A stretch of 64,000 bases of DNA from CALKXV01 sp964632495 (GTDB taxonomy: Bacteria > Pseudomonadota > Alphaproteobacteria > Rhodobacterales > Rhodobacteraceae): positions 1-64,000 of the forward strand of contig CAZWDS010000003.1 of the NCBI GenBank assembly GCA_964632495.1, given 5' to 3'. The translations under genes were made by a program, and so were the position numbers. Below are positions 1 through 7,530 of the stretch, piece by piece. The first letter of the stretch is position 1. Each line of letters opens with the position of its first letter. The notes under the pieces were generated by a model. The model was not told the origin of the DNA, ran no database searches, and was given only the letters and a program-made list of their open reading frames with translations.

Positions 1-25
1 GGCCATTGCCGGTAAGAAGAAATAA
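1..25 (+). CDS. rpsM: 30S ribosomal protein S13, 3' end only
   Basis: The first 25 bases encode the residues AIAGKKK followed by a TAA stop. This matches the basic C-terminal tail of alphaproteobacterial S13, and rpsM is the usual gene just before rpsK. The rest of the gene lies outside the window. The rpsK start follows 15 bases later, so both belong to the same operon. Confidence 0.85.
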
Positions 26-40
26 GGGGGGCTTTTCGAT

Positions 41-427
41 ATGGCACGTGAACGTCGCGTAAAGAAGAAGCCGTCAAAGAACATTGCCACCGGTGTGGCG
101 CATGTGAATTCGACCTTTAACAACACCAAGATCCTGATTTCGGACGTGCAAGGCAATGCGATTGCTTGGAGCTCGGCTGGAACCATGGGCTTCAAAGGCT
201 CGCGCAAGTCGACGCCCTATGCCGCGCAGATGGCTGCAGAAGATGCAGGCAAGAAAGCGCAAGAGCATGGCGTTCGGACTTTGGAAGTCGAAGTGCAGGG
301 ACCAGGGTCCGGCCGGGAAAGCGCGTTGCGCGCACTGGCCGCTGTAGGGTTCAACATCACGTCGATCCGCGACGTAACACCTATTGCCCACAACGGCTGT
401 CGCCCACCAAAGCGGCGCCGCGTCTGA
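41..427 (+). CDS. rpsK: 30S ribosomal protein S11
   Basis: Encodes 128 residues, the usual length for S11, which forms part of the platform of the 30S subunit. The protein starts MARERRVKKK, shows the conserved HVNSTFNNT segment near residue 22 and ends in the basic GCRPPKRRRV tail where S11 contacts 16S rRNA. A purine-rich GGGGGG stretch precedes the ATG. It sits between rpsM and rpoA as in most bacterial alpha operons. Identification is secure from sequence and order. Confidence 0.98.
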   Translation: MARERRVKKKPSKNIATGVAHVNSTFNNTKILISDVQGNAIAWSSAGTMGFKGSRKSTPYAAQMAAEDAGKKAQEHGVRTLEVEVQGPGSGRESALRALAAVGFNITSIRDVTPIAHNGCRPPKRRRV

Positions 428-517
428 TTTGTCTGGGTGGGCCTATTCTGGTCCGCCAAACCTCGGGAAGTGGTTGGTCTTGGACATGGGCCGATCACAC
501 GTATTGAGGAGACCCAC

Positions 518-1534
518 ATGATCCATAAGAACTGGCAAGAACTCATCAAGCCGACGCAGCTTGAAGTTAAGCCCGGTAACGATCCCGCGCGTCAAGCGAC
601 TGTAATCGCTGAACCGTTGGAGCGTGGCTTTGGTTTGACCATGGGCAACGCGCTGCGGCGTGTGCTGATGTCGTCGCTGCAAGGCGCGGCCATCACCAGT
701 GTTCAGATCGACAATGTTTTGCACGAGTTTTCGTCTGTCGCTGGCGTCCGTGAAGACGTGACAGACATCGTACTGAACCTGAAAGGCGTTGCCATCCGCA
801 TGGATGTCGAAGGCCCAAAGCGTATCTCGGTTTCGGCCAAGGGCCCGCAGGTTGTCACCGCTGGTGACATCTCGGAAACCGCGGGCATCGAGGTTCTGAA
901 CAAGGACCACGTGCTGTGCCACCTTGATGATGGCGCTGATCTGTTCATGGAACTGACCGTGGATTCCGGCAAAGGCTATGTGGCGGCTGATAAGAACCGT
1001 CCCGAGGATGCACCGATTGGTTTGGTGCCGGTCGATGCGATCTATTCGCCGGTCCGCAAGGTCAGCTATGACGTCCAGCCGACCCGTGAAGGTCAGGTGC
1101 TGGATTATGACAAGCTGACCCTGAAGCTGGAAACTGACGGTTCGGTGACGCCGGATGATGCTGTGGCTTTGGCTGCGCGCATCCTGCAGGATCAGCTTTC
1201 GATATTCGTCAACTTCGACGAACCGGAAAGCGCCACCCGTCAGGACGAAGACGATGGTCTGGAATTCAACCCGCTCCTTCTGAAGAAGGTCGACGAATTG
1301 GAACTTTCGGTCCGCTCGGCAAACTGCCTGAAGAACGACAACATCGTGTATATCGGCGATCTGATCCAAAAGACCGAAGCCGAAATGCTTCGGACGCCGA
1401 ACTTTGGTCGGAAGTCGCTGAACGAGATCAAGGAAGTGCTTTCCGGCATGGGCTTGCATCTTGGCATGGACGTCGAAGAATGGCCGCCAGAGAACATCGA
1501 AGATCTGGCGAAGAAGTTTGAAGACCAGTTTTGA
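518..1534 (+). CDS. rpoA: DNA-directed RNA polymerase subunit alpha
   Basis: Encodes the 338-residue alpha subunit. The N-terminal dimerisation domain carries LERGFGLTMGNALRRVLMSS, the signature contacting beta and beta'. The C-terminal domain, after an acidic linker, includes FGRKSLNEIKE, which binds UP elements and activators. I chose the ATG at 518 because GAGGAGA sits at 506-512 with proper spacing and because the protein then begins MIHKNWQELI, a normal alpha start. An in-frame start at 437 would add an unconserved extension over the rpsK-rpoA spacer. Located between rpsK and rplQ as expected. Confidence 0.97.
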   Translation: MIHKNWQELIKPTQLEVKPGNDPARQATVIAEPLERGFGLTMGNALRRVLMSSLQGAAITSVQIDNVLHEFSSVAGVREDVTDIVLNLKGVAIRMDVEGPKRISVSAKGPQVVTAGDISETAGIEVLNKDHVLCHLDDGADLFMELTVDSGKGYVAADKNRPEDAPIGLVPVDAIYSPVRKVSYDVQPTREGQVLDYDKLTLKLETDGSVTPDDAVALAARILQDQLSIFVNFDEPESATRQDEDDGLEFNPLLLKKVDELELSVRSANCLKNDNIVYIGDLIQKTEAEMLRTPNFGRKSLNEIKEVLSGMGLHLGMDVEEWPPENIEDLAKKFEDQF

Positions 1535-1669
1535 TTTCGGAGTAGGGCGGGGGTCACCTCGCCTTACGCCAAACCCGGGCATCTGCCCCAAGGAGAGCGG
1601 CTGACACGCATCAGACCGCCAGACAAAGCAAAAACGCCCGTAGAGGGCATATCTATTTGGAGAAGACAT

Positions 1670-2092
1670 ATGCGTCACGCACGAGGCTATCGCCGCCTAA
1701 ACCGCACCCACGAGCACCGCAAAGCTCTGTTCGCCAACATGGCCGGGTCGCTGATCGAACACGAACAAATCAAAACCACGCTGCCAAAGGCCAAAGAGCT
1801 GAAGCGCGTGATGGATAAGCTGATCACTCTTGGCAAGCGCGGTGATCTGCACGCGCGCCGTCAGGCCCGCGCTCAGCTGAAGCAGGACATGCACGCCGCG
1901 AAACTTTTTGAAGTGCTTGGGCCGCGTTACAAAGAGCGTAACGGTGGTTACACCCGAGTGTTGAAAGCGGGTTTCCGGTATGGGGACATGGCACCGATGG
2001 CGATCATCGAACTTGTCGACCGTGACGCCGACGCCAAAGGTGCTGCAGACCGCACACGTTTGGCCGAAGAAGACGCGGCTGCAGAAGAGTAA
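1670..2092 (+). CDS. rplQ: 50S ribosomal protein L17
   Basis: Encodes 140 residues beginning MRHARGYRRLNRTHEHR, the diagnostic L17 N-terminus, and including the core around LITLGKRGDLHARRQARAQL. The C-terminal acidic extension ending AAAEE is common in alphaproteobacteria. A GGAGAAG ribosome-binding site lies just upstream. It is the last gene of the ribosomal cluster and is followed by a hairpin terminator. The 135-bp spacer after rpoA is long enough for an internal promoter, but I see no clear one. Confidence 0.97.
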   Translation: MRHARGYRRLNRTHEHRKALFANMAGSLIEHEQIKTTLPKAKELKRVMDKLITLGKRGDLHARRQARAQLKQDMHAAKLFEVLGPRYKERNGGYTRVLKAGFRYGDMAPMAIIELVDRDADAKGAADRTRLAEEDAAAEE

Positions 2093-2113
2093 AGCCAGCG
2101 ACATCGAATTTAG

Positions 2114-2145
2114 GGGCTATCCTGATCATCAGGGTGGCCCTTTTT
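2114..2145 (+). terminator. Rho-independent terminator after rplQ
   Basis: GGGCTATCCTGAT pairs with ATCAGGGTGGCCC (two G-U wobbles) and is followed by TTTTT. It lies 21 bases past the rplQ stop, so it probably ends the ribosomal operon. The T-run overlaps the stop codon of the small minus-strand ORF at 2144-2323. Confidence 0.85.
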
Positions 2146-2323
2146 AATGCGACACCGATCTTTTGTGCAGAAATAGTGCCAACGAAGTCAGTAGCCTGTC
2201 TTCTAACGCCGGGCCGCTTAGCGCCTTTTGCGAACTGATCCTCAAAAACTCCAGGATCAATTCTGCTTCCACCGCCGATAAATCAGAATGTTCCACTATA
2301 GTTTTGGTCAGACGTTCTGTCAT
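2144..2323 (-). CDS. Small hypothetical protein divergent from luxR (59 aa)
   Basis: An open frame of 59 codons beginning MTERLTKTIVEHSDL and ending KRSVSH. It is predicted to be soluble and mostly helical, with alternating leucines and acidic residues. I recognise no family. The start ATG has only a weak GGTGA before it. Support is positional: its start is 66 bp from a lux-box-like dyad, the same distance as luxR on the other side, so it could be a quorum-controlled divergent gene. It may equally be a chance ORF, as only length and position argue for it. Confidence 0.35.
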   Translation of the reverse strand: MTERLTKTIVEHSDLSAVEAELILEFLRISSQKALSGPALEDRLLTSLALFLHKRSVSH

Positions 2324-2388
2324 AAATCACCAGATATCGGAGAGTAATTTAAGTGTGATACAATTTAAGGTTGACTGGGATTGACGCA

Positions 2389-2408
2389 ACTTGTCTAAAA
2401 GGACAGGT
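2389..2408. promoter_or_regulatory. Lux-box-like operator between luxR and the divergent small ORF
   Basis: The 20-bp sequence ACTTGTCTAAAAGGACAGGT is an imperfect dyad: 7-bp arms with six matching pairs around a 6-bp centre. Spacing and arm content follow the classical lux box (ACCTGT-N8-ACAGGT). It lies 66 bp from both the luxR ATG and the divergent ORF start. A possible sigma-70 promoter for luxR overlaps it (TTGACT 2371-2376, TCTAAA 2394-2399, 17-bp spacer); another TTGACG lies at 2381. Binding by the local LuxR is inferred. Confidence 0.6.
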
Positions 2409-2473
2409 AGGCCCAGCGGTCTTATTGGAATTCGTGGCATGCGTTTCATGCCTCACTTTATGGAAGTAGCCCC

Positions 2474-3145
2474 ATGTGGCGTGACAACGAACCTTACACT
2501 TCTCTGGATCGGGACCAGGTAAGAAGAGATCCTAATCGTGACGAGAAATCTCTTGCCGCGAACTTGGATGCTCTGGATCGTATTGCGCCTTGCGGGTTTT
2601 CTGCTGGCCTTCATATTCGGTTCGCGTCTCCGTTGATTTACGTGCGGACGTACAACGAGGCCTGGACAAAGTTTTACGACGAGAATGCTTATGCTCTTCG
2701 AGATCCCCTTGTTTTCTGGGGGTTGGGTGTGAAGGGCTCGACACGGTGGAGTGCTATTAAGCTACCTGATCCGTTCAACATTCTCGGGCAAGCCAAATGT
2801 TATGGGCTTGCATATGGGGCTGTGATTTCATGTGGGCCTATTACCTCGCGCAGTATCGTGGGGATGGCCAGTAACGAACGAGAGTTTTCCGACGAAGAAA
2901 TCGCCGAAGCAGTGAGGATCGTACACAATCTTCACTTCGCGGCCGAGCCCCCGACTGAACTGACGTCAGCGCAAGTTGAAGCGCTGCGTCTGCTAGCTGA
3001 TGGGGACCGGCACGCTGCCGCAGCTGCAAAATTGGGAATATCTGAAAGTGCGTTTAAGGCGCGTTTGCAGTCGGCTCGGGTCCGACTTGGGGCGCGCACC
3101 ACAGCACAGGCGCTCAAGAAGGCCCGAGAATACCAGCTACTATAG
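2474..3145 (+). CDS. luxR: LuxR-family acyl-homoserine-lactone-responsive regulator
   Basis: A 223-residue protein with a LuxR architecture. The autoinducer-binding domain (about 30-150) shows the conserved ligand-pocket residues W64, Y68, D77-P78 and W92. The C-terminal helix-turn-helix (about 162-221) is divergent: the usual LTxRE becomes LTSAQ and the recognition helix reads ISESAFKARLQ. GGAAG 7 bp before the ATG serves as a ribosome-binding site. The luxI gene follows 52 bp later on the same strand, making this a standard R-I pair. The lux-box-like dyad upstream suggests autoregulation. Activator or repressor mode cannot be told from sequence. Confidence 0.92.
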   Translation: MWRDNEPYTSLDRDQVRRDPNRDEKSLAANLDALDRIAPCGFSAGLHIRFASPLIYVRTYNEAWTKFYDENAYALRDPLVFWGLGVKGSTRWSAIKLPDPFNILGQAKCYGLAYGAVISCGPITSRSIVGMASNEREFSDEEIAEAVRIVHNLHFAAEPPTELTSAQVEALRLLADGDRHAAAAAKLGISESAFKARLQSARVRLGARTTAQALKKAREYQLL

Positions 3146-3158
3146 GCAGTACCGCGCT

Positions 3159-3168
3159 CCTGATCAGG
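3159..3168. promoter_or_regulatory. 10-bp perfect palindrome in the luxR-luxI spacer
   Basis: CCTGATCAGG is a perfect palindrome 29 bp before the luxI ATG. It does not match the 20-bp lux-box length, so if it is an operator it is a different or half-conserved one. The sequence is short enough to arise by chance. Confidence 0.25.
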
Positions 3169-3197
3169 TTTTAACCCAGACTGGAGGCTGTACTAAA

Positions 3198-3788
3198 ATG
3201 CAAGTGACTACTCTTTCGTACGACAATTTACACAACCATGGCGAGCTATTTGCCAACATGTTTCGCGCTAGACGGCAAACCTTCATCGAGCACAAGAAGT
3301 GGGATCTTCCTGAGGCCGACGGCATGGAATTCGATCAATACGACACACCCGCCAGTCGGTGGGTCGCCGTACACGAACTCGGTCAGGTCTTGGCCGGGGT
3401 ACGTCTGACACCCACAACCGCCAAATGCGGCATCTATTCGTATATGATCCGCGACGCGCAGCTTGGATTGTTAGACAGTCTTCCACAGGACCTGTTGTTT
3501 GAAGAGGCGCCCGTCGGGCCGCACATTTGGGAATCGAGCCGTGTCTTCGTGTCGCCGGATGTTCCGTCGAAACTGCGGTTGCGGGTGCAATGCGCGTTGA
3601 TCGACGAAATGGTTCGCTCGGCACGCAAATTCGGCGCCACATCCCTGATCGGGATTGTCCCCGAGCACAGCCCTCGTTTGGCGCGGCGCACTGGCATCGA
3701 TTGCGTGCCAGCGGGCCGTGTGATCGAAACCGACGATGGGGATCGCAGCGTCTGCATCAACATCGCTTTGGCCACCAAACTTCACTAG
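3198..3788 (+). CDS. luxI: Acyl-homoserine-lactone synthase (LuxI family)
   Basis: Encodes 196 residues. LuxI-type enzymes make N-acyl-homoserine lactones from S-adenosylmethionine and acyl-ACP. The conserved residues are visible: R23, F29, W35, D46, D49, R69, then E112, S114 and R115 in WESSRVFV. The ATG at 3198 is chosen because GGAGG lies about 10 bp upstream and MQVTTLSYDN is a normal LuxI start; an open frame reaching back into luxR is unlikely to be translated. Cognate partner of the preceding luxR. Acyl-chain length cannot be predicted from sequence alone. Confidence 0.95.
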   Translation: MQVTTLSYDNLHNHGELFANMFRARRQTFIEHKKWDLPEADGMEFDQYDTPASRWVAVHELGQVLAGVRLTPTTAKCGIYSYMIRDAQLGLLDSLPQDLLFEEAPVGPHIWESSRVFVSPDVPSKLRLRVQCALIDEMVRSARKFGATSLIGIVPEHSPRLARRTGIDCVPAGRVIETDDGDRSVCINIALATKLH

Positions 3789-3837
3789 TCGAAGGGCTCT
3801 TCCAGTCTGCGCGGTGGCGGCGTAGCCTCTGCCGCGT

Positions 3838-5145
3838 ATGGCTGACCTTTTCGACACCACAGGACCAAAGAATGACACGGGGTTGCGCCCCCTGGCGGAT
3901 CGCCTGCGCCCGCAGACGTTGGGCGAGGTGATTGGTCAAGACGAGGTGCTTGGTTCGAATGGCCCACTTGGTGCGATGCTAGAGGCTCAGACTTTGGGGT
4001 CTTTGATTCTGTGGGGGCCGCCCGGTGTGGGCAAGACGACCATCGCACGGCTATTGGCGGATGCGACAGATCTGGCCTTTGTCCAGATTTCGGCGATCTT
4101 CACTGGCGTTCCTGATCTGAAGAAAGTGTTTGAGGCCGCGCGGATGCGCCGCCAGAACGGCAAAGGTACGCTTTTGTTCGTGGACGAGATCCACCGTTTC
4201 AACAAGGCCCAGCAGGATGGGTTCTTGCCGTTGATGGAGGACGGTACGATTTTGTTGGTGGGTGCGACCACGGAAAACCCCTCGTTCGAGTTGAACGCCG
4301 CTTTGTTGTCGCGCGCGCAGGTCATGGTGTTGACCCGCCTGTCACTGGCGGACTTGGAGCGTTTGGCGCAACGGGCTGAGGGTGAGTTGGACAAGGCCTT
4401 GCCGCTGGATGCCCCCGCGCGTGAAGCTTTGTTGGAAATGGCAGATGGCGACGGACGGGCCTTGCTGAACCTGATCGAGCAGGTCGCGGGTTGGAAATCG
4501 GATGCCAAGCTGAACACAGAAGCCTTGACCAAGCGCCTGATGCGGCGGGCGGCGCAATACGACAAGTCGGGTGATGCGCACTACAACCTGATCTCGGCCC
4601 TGCATAAGTCGGTCCGCGGGTCCGATCCAGATGCGGCGCTTTATTGGTTCGCGCGCATGTTGGAAGGGGGCGAAGACCCTCGCTTTCTGGCCCGCCGGAT
4701 TACGCGCATGTCGGTCGAGGATATCGGTTTGGCAGACCCCCAAGCACAATCCGTCTGCCTTGAAGCCTGGAACACCTACGAACGTCTTGGATCACCCGAA
4801 GGCGAATTGGCCTTGGCGCAAGCGGTGACCTATCTGGCGCTCGCCCCGAAGTCCAACGCGGGCTATGTGGCTTACAAGGCCGCGCGGAAAGCGGCGAAGG
4901 CGACCGGATCAGAGCCCCCGCCCAAGATTATCCTGAATGCCCCGACCGCGTTGATGAAGGATCAGGGGTATGGTGCTGGTTACGATTATGACCATGATGC
5001 TGAAGATGGGTTTTCGGGGCAGAATTATTTCCCCGATGGGATGAAGCGACCCGTCTATTATCAGCCTGTGGAACGTGGGTTTGAGCGCGAGTTGAAGCGC
5101 CGTCTGGACTATTTCGTCAAGCTGAGAGCCAAGCGGCAGAGTTGA
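3838..5145 (+). CDS. rarA: Replication-associated recombination protein A (AAA+ ATPase)
   Basis: A 435-residue clamp-loader-like AAA+ ATPase of the RarA/MgsA/WRNIP1 family, which acts at stalled replication forks. Visible motifs: Walker A GPPGVGKTT (60-68), Walker B LLFVDEIH (112-119), sensor 1 GATTENPSF, and the C-terminal MgsA tetramerisation region with MSVEDIGLADP and YPTALMKDQGYG-like segments. Length matches the family. It lies 49 bp after luxI and overlaps the region just before crcB; the strand is shared through to atp12, so a housekeeping operon is possible. Confidence 0.95.
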   Translation: MADLFDTTGPKNDTGLRPLADRLRPQTLGEVIGQDEVLGSNGPLGAMLEAQTLGSLILWGPPGVGKTTIARLLADATDLAFVQISAIFTGVPDLKKVFEAARMRRQNGKGTLLFVDEIHRFNKAQQDGFLPLMEDGTILLVGATTENPSFELNAALLSRAQVMVLTRLSLADLERLAQRAEGELDKALPLDAPAREALLEMADGDGRALLNLIEQVAGWKSDAKLNTEALTKRLMRRAAQYDKSGDAHYNLISALHKSVRGSDPDAALYWFARMLEGGEDPRFLARRITRMSVEDIGLADPQAQSVCLEAWNTYERLGSPEGELALAQAVTYLALAPKSNAGYVAYKAARKAAKATGSEPPPKIILNAPTALMKDQGYGAGYDYDHDAEDGFSGQNYFPDGMKRPVYYQPVERGFERELKRRLDYFVKLRAKRQS

Positions 5146-5177
5146 CAAGACCCGGCGGGCGCGACAGACCCGACGCC

Positions 5178-5558
5178 ATGTTGGGCACACTTTTATCCGT
5201 TGCAGCAGGAGGCGCTTTGGGCGCCAGCCTTCGGTTTTTGACCGGAGTTGGATTTCTGCGCTTGATTGGGCCGACAAGTTTTCCGGTGGCGATCATCACA
5301 GTCAACGTTCTGGGGTCTTTTTTGATGGGCGTCTTCGTCGTGCTGGCCGCGCATCGCGGGCTGACGCATCTGTCGCCTTTCGTGATGACCGGGCTGTTGG
5401 GCGGGTTCACCACCTTTTCGGCGTTTTCGCTGGAAACGGTAACCTTGTACGAACGCGGCGACGTGGGGCAGGCGGCGCTTTATGTCTTGGCCTCGGTGGT
5501 TTTGTCGATACTGGGGCTGGTGGCCGGTTTGGCTGTGGCACGGGGGATCGTCGCGTGA
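5178..5558 (+). CDS. crcB: Fluoride exporter CrcB/Fluc
   Basis: A 126-residue membrane protein with four hydrophobic segments. Fluc family marks are GASLRF near the N-terminus, NVLGSFLMG, and GGFTTFSAFSLE, which holds the pore phenylalanines and polar track. These proteins work as dual-topology dimers that let fluoride leave the cell. I used the ATG at 5178; a TTG at 5142 overlapping the rarA stop would add an unconserved leader. No fluoride riboswitch fits in the 32-bp gap to rarA. The stop overlaps the GTG start of the next gene. Confidence 0.93.
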   Translation: MLGTLLSVAAGGALGASLRFLTGVGFLRLIGPTSFPVAIITVNVLGSFLMGVFVVLAAHRGLTHLSPFVMTGLLGGFTTFSAFSLETVTLYERGDVGQAALYVLASVVLSILGLVAGLAVARGIVA

Positions 5559-6598
5559 GTGGTGTGCAACTGATAGAGATTGCAGAGGGCGAAGGCGCGC
5601 AGCGTTTGGATCGTTGGTTGCGACGTCGGTTCCCGCAGGTGCAACAGGGTCGCATCGAAAAGATGTGCCGCAAAGGCGAGTTGCGTCTGGACGGCGGGCG
5701 CGTCAAATCATCGACCCGGGTGGCAGTGGGGCAGATGGTGCGCGTGCCGCCTTTGCCGGACGGCGCAGCGCCTCAGCCAAAACGAACGTCGGACATTTCG
5801 GACGAAGATGCCCAGATGATCCGCAATGCGGTGATCTATCGCGATGACCACATCATTGCGTTGAACAAGCCGCCGGGATTGGCGTCTCAGGGTGGGTCAA
5901 AGCAAACGCGTCATGTGGATGGGTTGGCCGAGGCTTTGCGCTTTGGCTTCGAAGACAAGCCGCGCCTTGTGCATCGTCTGGACAAAGACACCTCGGGTGT
6001 CTTGTTGCTGGCCCGAACCCGCGAAGCGGCGACCAAGCTGACGAAAGCGTTCCGGGCGCGCGATACCCGAAAAATCTACTGGGCGGTCGTTGCTGGAAGC
6101 CCTATCCCGCGGATGGGGACGATCCGCTTCGGTTTGGTGAAAGCAGCGGGGCATGGCGCGAAGGGTGAGAATGAAAAGATGCTGGCCGTCCATCCGGGCG
6201 ATGTCGATCAAACCCCCGATGCCAAACACGCGACTACGGATTATGCTGTGATTTCGTCGCTTGCGACGCGCACCTCTTGGGTGGCTTTGGTGCCAGTCAC
6301 CGGGCGCACGCATCAGTTGCGTGCACATATGGCCGAGATCGGACATCCCATTGTAGGTGACGGAAAATACGGCGGATCGGGGCAGGAAAACCTTGGCGAT
6401 GGTTGGGGCGCTCAGTTGGGCGGTGAAATCAGCCGGAAGTTGCACCTCCATGCGCGCAGCTTGTCACTGACCCATCCGTTTACTGGCAACCGCCTGATGC
6501 TGACCGCGCAAATGCCGGACCATATGACCCGCACGTGGGAGACGCTGGATTGGCACGCGGCTGATGCCCCTGCCGATCCATTCGAGGACGAGAGCTGA
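5555..6598 (+). CDS. rluC: RluA-family 23S rRNA pseudouridine synthase
   Basis: A 347-residue protein starting with GTG in a GTGA overlap with the crcB stop. An N-terminal S4 RNA-binding domain (EGEGAQRLDRWLRRRFP onward, about 8-70) is followed by the RluA catalytic domain with the signature LVHRLDKDTSGVLLLAR, where the aspartate in RLD is the catalytic nucleophile, and the later VTGRTHQLRAHMAEIGHPI. It isomerises uridines in rRNA, most likely 23S positions of the RluC type; RluD-like specificity cannot be excluded. Translationally coupled to crcB and followed by atp12. Confidence 0.9.
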   Translation: MSGVQLIEIAEGEGAQRLDRWLRRRFPQVQQGRIEKMCRKGELRLDGGRVKSSTRVAVGQMVRVPPLPDGAAPQPKRTSDISDEDAQMIRNAVIYRDDHIIALNKPPGLASQGGSKQTRHVDGLAEALRFGFEDKPRLVHRLDKDTSGVLLLARTREAATKLTKAFRARDTRKIYWAVVAGSPIPRMGTIRFGLVKAAGHGAKGENEKMLAVHPGDVDQTPDAKHATTDYAVISSLATRTSWVALVPVTGRTHQLRAHMAEIGHPIVGDGKYGGSGQENLGDGWGAQLGGEISRKLHLHARSLSLTHPFTGNRLMLTAQMPDHMTRTWETLDWHAADAPADPFEDES

Positions 6599-6600
6599 AG

Positions 6601-7305
6601 ATGAGTGACTGGGCGATGAAGCGCTTCTGGACCGAGGTTTCCGTAGAAGCCGAGGGTGCAGATTTTGCGATCAAGCTGGACGGTCGAACCGTAAAGACGC
6701 CTGCAAAACGCACGTTGATGGTTCCCTCGAAGACCATGGCGCAGAATATCGCCAACGAATGGGACGCTCAGCAAGAGGCCGTTGATCCCAAAACCATGCC
6801 TTGGACCCGTTCTGCTAATGCTGCGATCGACAAGGTGGCTTTGCAGCGCACCGGGGTCATGGCGCACCTTGCGGATTATGCGGGCTCCGATCTGTTGTGT
6901 TACCGCGCTGAAGGTCCGGACAGTTTGGTTCGTCGGCAGCAACAGACTTGGGATCCCATACTGGATTGGGTGAGCGAAGAATTTGCCGTTCGTTTTGAGA
7001 CGACGGCCGGTGTGATGCCTGTCGATCAACCACCCGAAAGCGTCCCCGTTCTGGCGGCAACGATGGAGCCCATGACAGACATTCAACTGACTGGGTTTTA
7101 TGATCTTGTCACTTTGTCAGGGTCTTTCGCGATTGCTTTGGCAACAGCCTTTCAATTCCAATCTCGAACTAAACTTTGGGCCGCTTCTCGGCTGGATGAG
7201 GACTGGCAAATCGAACAATGGGGCCACGACGAAGAGGCTTCTGAGGCCGCAGAGCTTAAAAAACAGGCATTTCATCACGCAACGGAAGTTTATCAGGTTG
7301 GTTAA
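6601..7305 (+). CDS. ATP12 family F1-ATPase assembly chaperone
   Basis: A 234-residue ATP12 homologue. In mitochondria ATP12 protects the F1 alpha subunit before assembly; alphaproteobacteria carry the ancestral form. Evidence is the N-terminal MKRFWTEVSV plus LDGRTVKTP, the IANEWDAQ segment, and the conserved C-terminal half with SGSFAIALA and WGHDEEA. GCTGAAG precedes the ATG and the gene starts 2 bp after the rluC stop, so the two are co-transcribed. Length is typical for bacterial members. Confidence 0.92.
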   Translation: MSDWAMKRFWTEVSVEAEGADFAIKLDGRTVKTPAKRTLMVPSKTMAQNIANEWDAQQEAVDPKTMPWTRSANAAIDKVALQRTGVMAHLADYAGSDLLCYRAEGPDSLVRRQQQTWDPILDWVSEEFAVRFETTAGVMPVDQPPESVPVLAATMEPMTDIQLTGFYDLVTLSGSFAIALATAFQFQSRTKLWAASRLDEDWQIEQWGHDEEASEAAELKKQAFHHATEVYQVG

Positions 7306-7530
7306 ATAGCCATTCGATCCCGTGTAAGGCGCTGGTTCCAAACATCTTTCACTGTTCACGCGCTTGTCACTAATTTGGTCATAGGCCTTGACCTTGGGCA
7401 GGGAATCCCGCCAAATTCCGCGCATCTAAGGGGGAAACCCCTTCTGGATCATATAAACAAGACTTGTTGCGATAAAATGGGGTCCAACAAGCGACCGCCT
7501 AACACGGCGGAAACTCAGGAAGAGGTAAAC

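Noticed and set aside
443..1678. Minus-strand open frame of 411 codons opposite rpoA
   Set aside because: Fully antisense to rpoA, no recognisable domain, composition of a shadow frame.
2163..2384. Plus-strand frame of 73 codons between rplQ and luxR
   Set aside because: No ribosome-binding site, serine/asparagine-rich random composition, and it lies opposite the more plausible small minus-strand ORF.
7375..7530. Upstream extension of aapJ by 52 codons
   Set aside because: It would place the Sec signal peptide inside the protein; AGGAAGAGG marks the ATG at 7531.
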